Positions 61,627-64,000 of a DNA stretch of 64,000 bases are shown piece by piece (the first letter of the stretch is position 1; each line of letters begins with the position of its first letter). Both the position numbers and the translations under genes were made by a program. The notes under the pieces were generated by a model. That model was not told the DNA's origin. It ran no database searches and worked only from the letters and a program-made list of their open reading frames with translations. Location of the stretch: contig NZ_BMIK01000007.1 in assembly GCF_014642075.1 (NCBI RefSeq), forward strand, positions 62,001 to 126,000, written 5' to 3'. Origin of the DNA: Parapedobacter defluvii (GTDB lineage Bacteria; Bacteroidota; Bacteroidia; Sphingobacteriales; Sphingobacteriaceae).

Positions 61627-63495
61627 CTATTCTGCCCAAAATGGATTCTGAACTAAATTTGGATTTTTATCGATCTCGCCTTGAGGGATGGGAAACCAGT
61701 AGTTCTTCTTGGTGAATACCCGACGTTGATATACCGTACGCTTAAAAAACGCCAACGGATTATTTTCATCGTCGTCTTTCTGAGTACCGGAAAAATTCAT
61801 ACCGTAAAAATCCCCGTTCAACGTTTGCTCGCCGATTTTCCAACGCCGGATGTCGCGGTAACGGATGCCTTCGTTATTCAGCTCTACACGGCGCTCACGC
61901 CGGATGGCCTCCCGCATGGCTTCTTGTGATGCAGGAATGGGCAGTGCATCTTCACCTTGACCATATTGTGGGATACCCCCACGTTCCCGGATTAGGTTGA
62001 GGTATTTCAAAATATCCGGATGTGATGGATCGGTTTCATTAAGCGCTTCCGCATAATTCAGATACGCCTCTCCCAACCGGTAGAGAATGCCGGGCCTATA
62101 AGGGTTTGTACCGTTCCGCGGATCATGGTCGGGATGTACTTTTTTACGGATCAGGTACCCATTCTGCGGTGCATCATGCGTAGGTCCACCATCCCAGTTG
62201 CCACTGTAAAACTCTGTCGTCCGCCCTTCACGGCGGTACCAGGCCCCATTGTACAGTACCGAAATGTAAAACCTGGGCTCTCGGTGGGTGTACATGTTAT
62301 AGGTACCCGCGAGGGTAACCTGTCCGCCGCCCTGTACTTCGCCCCAAGCCGTATTGCGGACCTCAGGTTCACTGGAGAAGCCTTTTTCGACATATCCTGA
62401 ATTAGGGTCGTCAATGGGCAGCCCGTTTTCCATGAAAAAAGCATCTACCAACGATTGGGTAATCCCCAATCCGCCATTACCGCCTGTGCCCCGGGGTTGT
62501 GCATGCTTATCGTATTCCCAATGATTGCAGTCTGGCCGGGCAAACAATATCTCATGATTCCCATCCTGTGGCCTGCGGAACAGCATGTTCTGATAGGAAA
62601 GAAAGGGGTCGATGCGACCATCCGTATATTCGTAATAAAGACGGTGGCCCGCCGCTTCTGCTGCGTCAATCAGCTGCTTACAGGCGCGCGCAGCACGTTC
62701 CCACTTACCCGCATCGTATGTGCTGTTGTAAATGGGCACACCCTCGTTGTTGACAAAATCAGCATAGTCCGCATTACCATTGACCAGGGGACTGGCCGCA
62801 AATAGCAGCAACCGGGCGCGCACGGCGAGACACATAATTGAGGTAGCCCGACCGTACTTTTGGGCTGCTGCGTACGAAGAGGGTAATAGCGTGGAGAGTT
62901 CAAGCAACTCCTGATCAGCCCAGTTGATCACTTCATCAAACGGCGTCTGCCCGATCATCAGCTCGCTTTCTGGCGCAGCGGGGTTGGTAAGCCCCAAAGT
63001 AAATGGAATGGCTCCGTAAGCATCCAGTAACAACGAATAATAATAAGCGATCATGAAGCGTGCTTCATAACGCATCAGGTTAACCTCTTCTTCGGAGACA
63101 AGCTGTGCGGGGTTGGGCTTTACATTCTCAATAAAGATATAAGCAGAACGGATCCGCTTGGGTAGTTCCACCCAGTAGTTAGGCTGCCAGTCACTCAGCG
63201 TATTCCAGTTGCCGGTCTGTTTGCCTATAACCGTCCAGCCAAACTGTTCCCACCCTGTGGAGGGCGCCATATCATCCGACAACGGGTCGAATACAATGTC
63301 CCGCGTATAACCCCAATAGGGATCGGGGATATTACTATAAATACCCGCCAGCCAGTCTTCCGTACGGGTCTTGTCGTTAAAAACCATTTCCAGCGTCAGC
63401 TGGTCATCAGGCATGCGGTCCAAAAACTTACTGCAGGAGGACAACACTGCCAAGCCGATGATACAGGTTGCTATTTTCATCAATATGTTCTTCAT
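61627..63495 (-). CDS. SusD/RagB-family nutrient-binding lipoprotein
   Basis: Surface lipoprotein of 622 aa that caps a SusC channel. The lipobox is LSSC (Cys21), followed by SKFLDRMPDDQLTLEMVF, a typical SusD opening. The helical TPR-like body has LMRYEARFMIAYYYSLLLDAYG and YLNYAEALNETDPSHPD, and the C-terminus has RRERRVELNNEGIRYRDIRRWK, all family hallmarks. It follows the susC gene by 13 nt. The glycan or peptide bound is unknown; no glycoside hydrolase is in view. Confidence 0.95.
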   Translation of the reverse strand: MKNILMKIATCIIGLAVLSSCSKFLDRMPDDQLTLEMVFNDKTRTEDWLAGIYSNIPDPYWGYTRDIVFDPLSDDMAPSTGWEQFGWTVIGKQTGNWNTLSDWQPNYWVELPKRIRSAYIFIENVKPNPAQLVSEEEVNLMRYEARFMIAYYYSLLLDAYGAIPFTLGLTNPAAPESELMIGQTPFDEVINWADQELLELSTLLPSSYAAAQKYGRATSIMCLAVRARLLLFAASPLVNGNADYADFVNNEGVPIYNSTYDAGKWERAARACKQLIDAAEAAGHRLYYEYTDGRIDPFLSYQNMLFRRPQDGNHEILFARPDCNHWEYDKHAQPRGTGGNGGLGITQSLVDAFFMENGLPIDDPNSGYVEKGFSSEPEVRNTAWGEVQGGGQVTLAGTYNMYTHREPRFYISVLYNGAWYRREGRTTEFYSGNWDGGPTHDAPQNGYLIRKKVHPDHDPRNGTNPYRPGILYRLGEAYLNYAEALNETDPSHPDILKYLNLIRERGGIPQYGQGEDALPIPASQEAMREAIRRERRVELNNEGIRYRDIRRWKIGEQTLNGDFYGMNFSGTQKDDDENNPLAFFKRTVYQRRVFTKKNYWFPIPQGEIDKNPNLVQNPFWAE

Positions 63496-63508
63496 CTCAA
63501 ACTTGTAT

Positions 63509-64000
63509 TTACTTAAAATTGAGCTCCAATCCGACCGAAACGGATTTTAGAATGGGATAGCGCATGCCGTTATTTACACCGAGTTCGGGGTCCCACAGTT
63601 TAAAATCGGATAGGGTAAGCAGATTATTGCCCCGAAGGAATATCCGTAGGTTACTAACCGCTATCCGATCCAACCAACCCGAAGGAAGACTGTATCCGGC
63701 CTCGACATTGCGCAGGCGGATAAAACTCATGTCGCGCAGCCACCACGTAGACGGCATATTGTTATTGGCGCTCTGGTAGTCAGATAGCCGCGGATAGAAC
63801 ACATCTTGCCGCGGATTATCCACGGTCCAACGGTTATCCACATTCGAGAAAATATTGCCCATGGAGCCGTTGGCACTTCCGGGGATGAAGTTGGAACCTC
63901 CAATAATCCGATACGTCTCACCAGCACCCTGGAAGAAAAAGCCGAAATCGACGCTCTTATAGCGTACGTTGGCACCCACCCCAAACACCATCTGCGGATC
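63509..64000 (-). CDS. SusC/RagA TonB-dependent outer-membrane receptor, C-terminal part
   Basis: Only the last 164 or so codons are in the window; the gene continues past the right edge (the frame is open to 64000). The fragment is typical of the SusC barrel end: VGANVRYKSVDFGFFFQGAG, WWLRDMSFIRLRNVEAGYSL, RIFLRGNNLLTLSDFKLWDPE and the closing YPILKSVSVGLELNFK with a terminal aromatic near the end. It is paired with susD 13 nt downstream. The plug and N-terminal domains are outside the window. Confidence 0.93.
   Translation of the reverse strand, partial: DPQMVFGVGANVRYKSVDFGFFFQGAGETYRIIGGSNFIPGSANGSMGNIFSNVDNRWTVDNPRQDVFYPRLSDYQSANNNMPSTWWLRDMSFIRLRNVEAGYSLPSGWLDRIAVSNLRIFLRGNNLLTLSDFKLWDPELGVNNGMRYPILKSVSVGLELNFK

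Overview
The window is a stretch of chromosome from a Bacteroidota bacterium, most likely of the Sphingobacteriaceae (Pedobacter, Parapedobacter or Olivibacter-like). The case rests on a SusC/SusD pair, the gliding lipoprotein gene gldH, a Ton motor operon with two exbD genes, a membrane-bound Y_Y_Y/LuxR regulator, and many promoters with the Bacteroidota -7 element TAnnTTTG, several with a TTG-type -33 element about 17-21 bp upstream. No rRNA, tRNA, CRISPR array, integrase or intact insertion sequence was seen; the region reads as core chromosome.

Layout. 1-11.1 kb: signalling and surface genes. These are a 5'-truncated NarL-type kinase with its response regulator, an SGNH hydrolase, a DUF4197 protein, a siderophore-interacting flavoprotein behind a Fur/PerR-like box, a PAS histidine kinase, a large tricorn-like S41 peptidase and a hybrid kinase. 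11.2-14.6 kb: an ATP-grasp / alpha-E / transglutaminase operon of unknown product behind a very AT-rich leader. 14.6-27.7 kb: a complete 14-gene complex I operon (nuoA to nuoN, minus strand) with a minimal NuoG and a terminator-like hairpin between nuoA and nuoB. 27.8-33.7 kb: exbB-exbD-exbD-tonB followed by a small membrane protein, a PstS-like lipoprotein and a TPR protein, all one minus-strand operon. 34.1-37.8 kb: SUI1/YciH, a lipid kinase, metK and fabD.

37.9-45.6 kb: a one-component membrane regulator, an outer-membrane barrel protein, and a PadR-PspC pair. 45.7-49.4 kb: a map-holB-ricT-gldH operon. 49.7-52.4 kb: a short SSB, gcvT, comB, then a rhodanese gene with a small membrane protein. 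52.7-56.7 kb: an M28 peptidase, a 93-residue protein, a small lipoprotein and the glycogen debranching enzyme glgX. 57.1-59.6 kb: a NagX/DUF5009 membrane protein with a FucP/NagP-type sugar transporter. 59.6-64 kb: a TPR histidine kinase and a SusD-SusC pair cut off by the right edge.

The main physiological threads are respiration (Nuo), energised outer-membrane import (Ton motor, SusCD, barrel protein), envelope sensing (four kinases, PadR-PspC, Y_Y_Y regulator) and sugar metabolism (NagX/NagP-like pair, GlgX). The least explained items are the ATP-grasp/alpha-E/transglutaminase operon, the extra genes attached to the Ton operon, and several striking palindromes: 2649-2717, 49541-49564 and 52476-52521.
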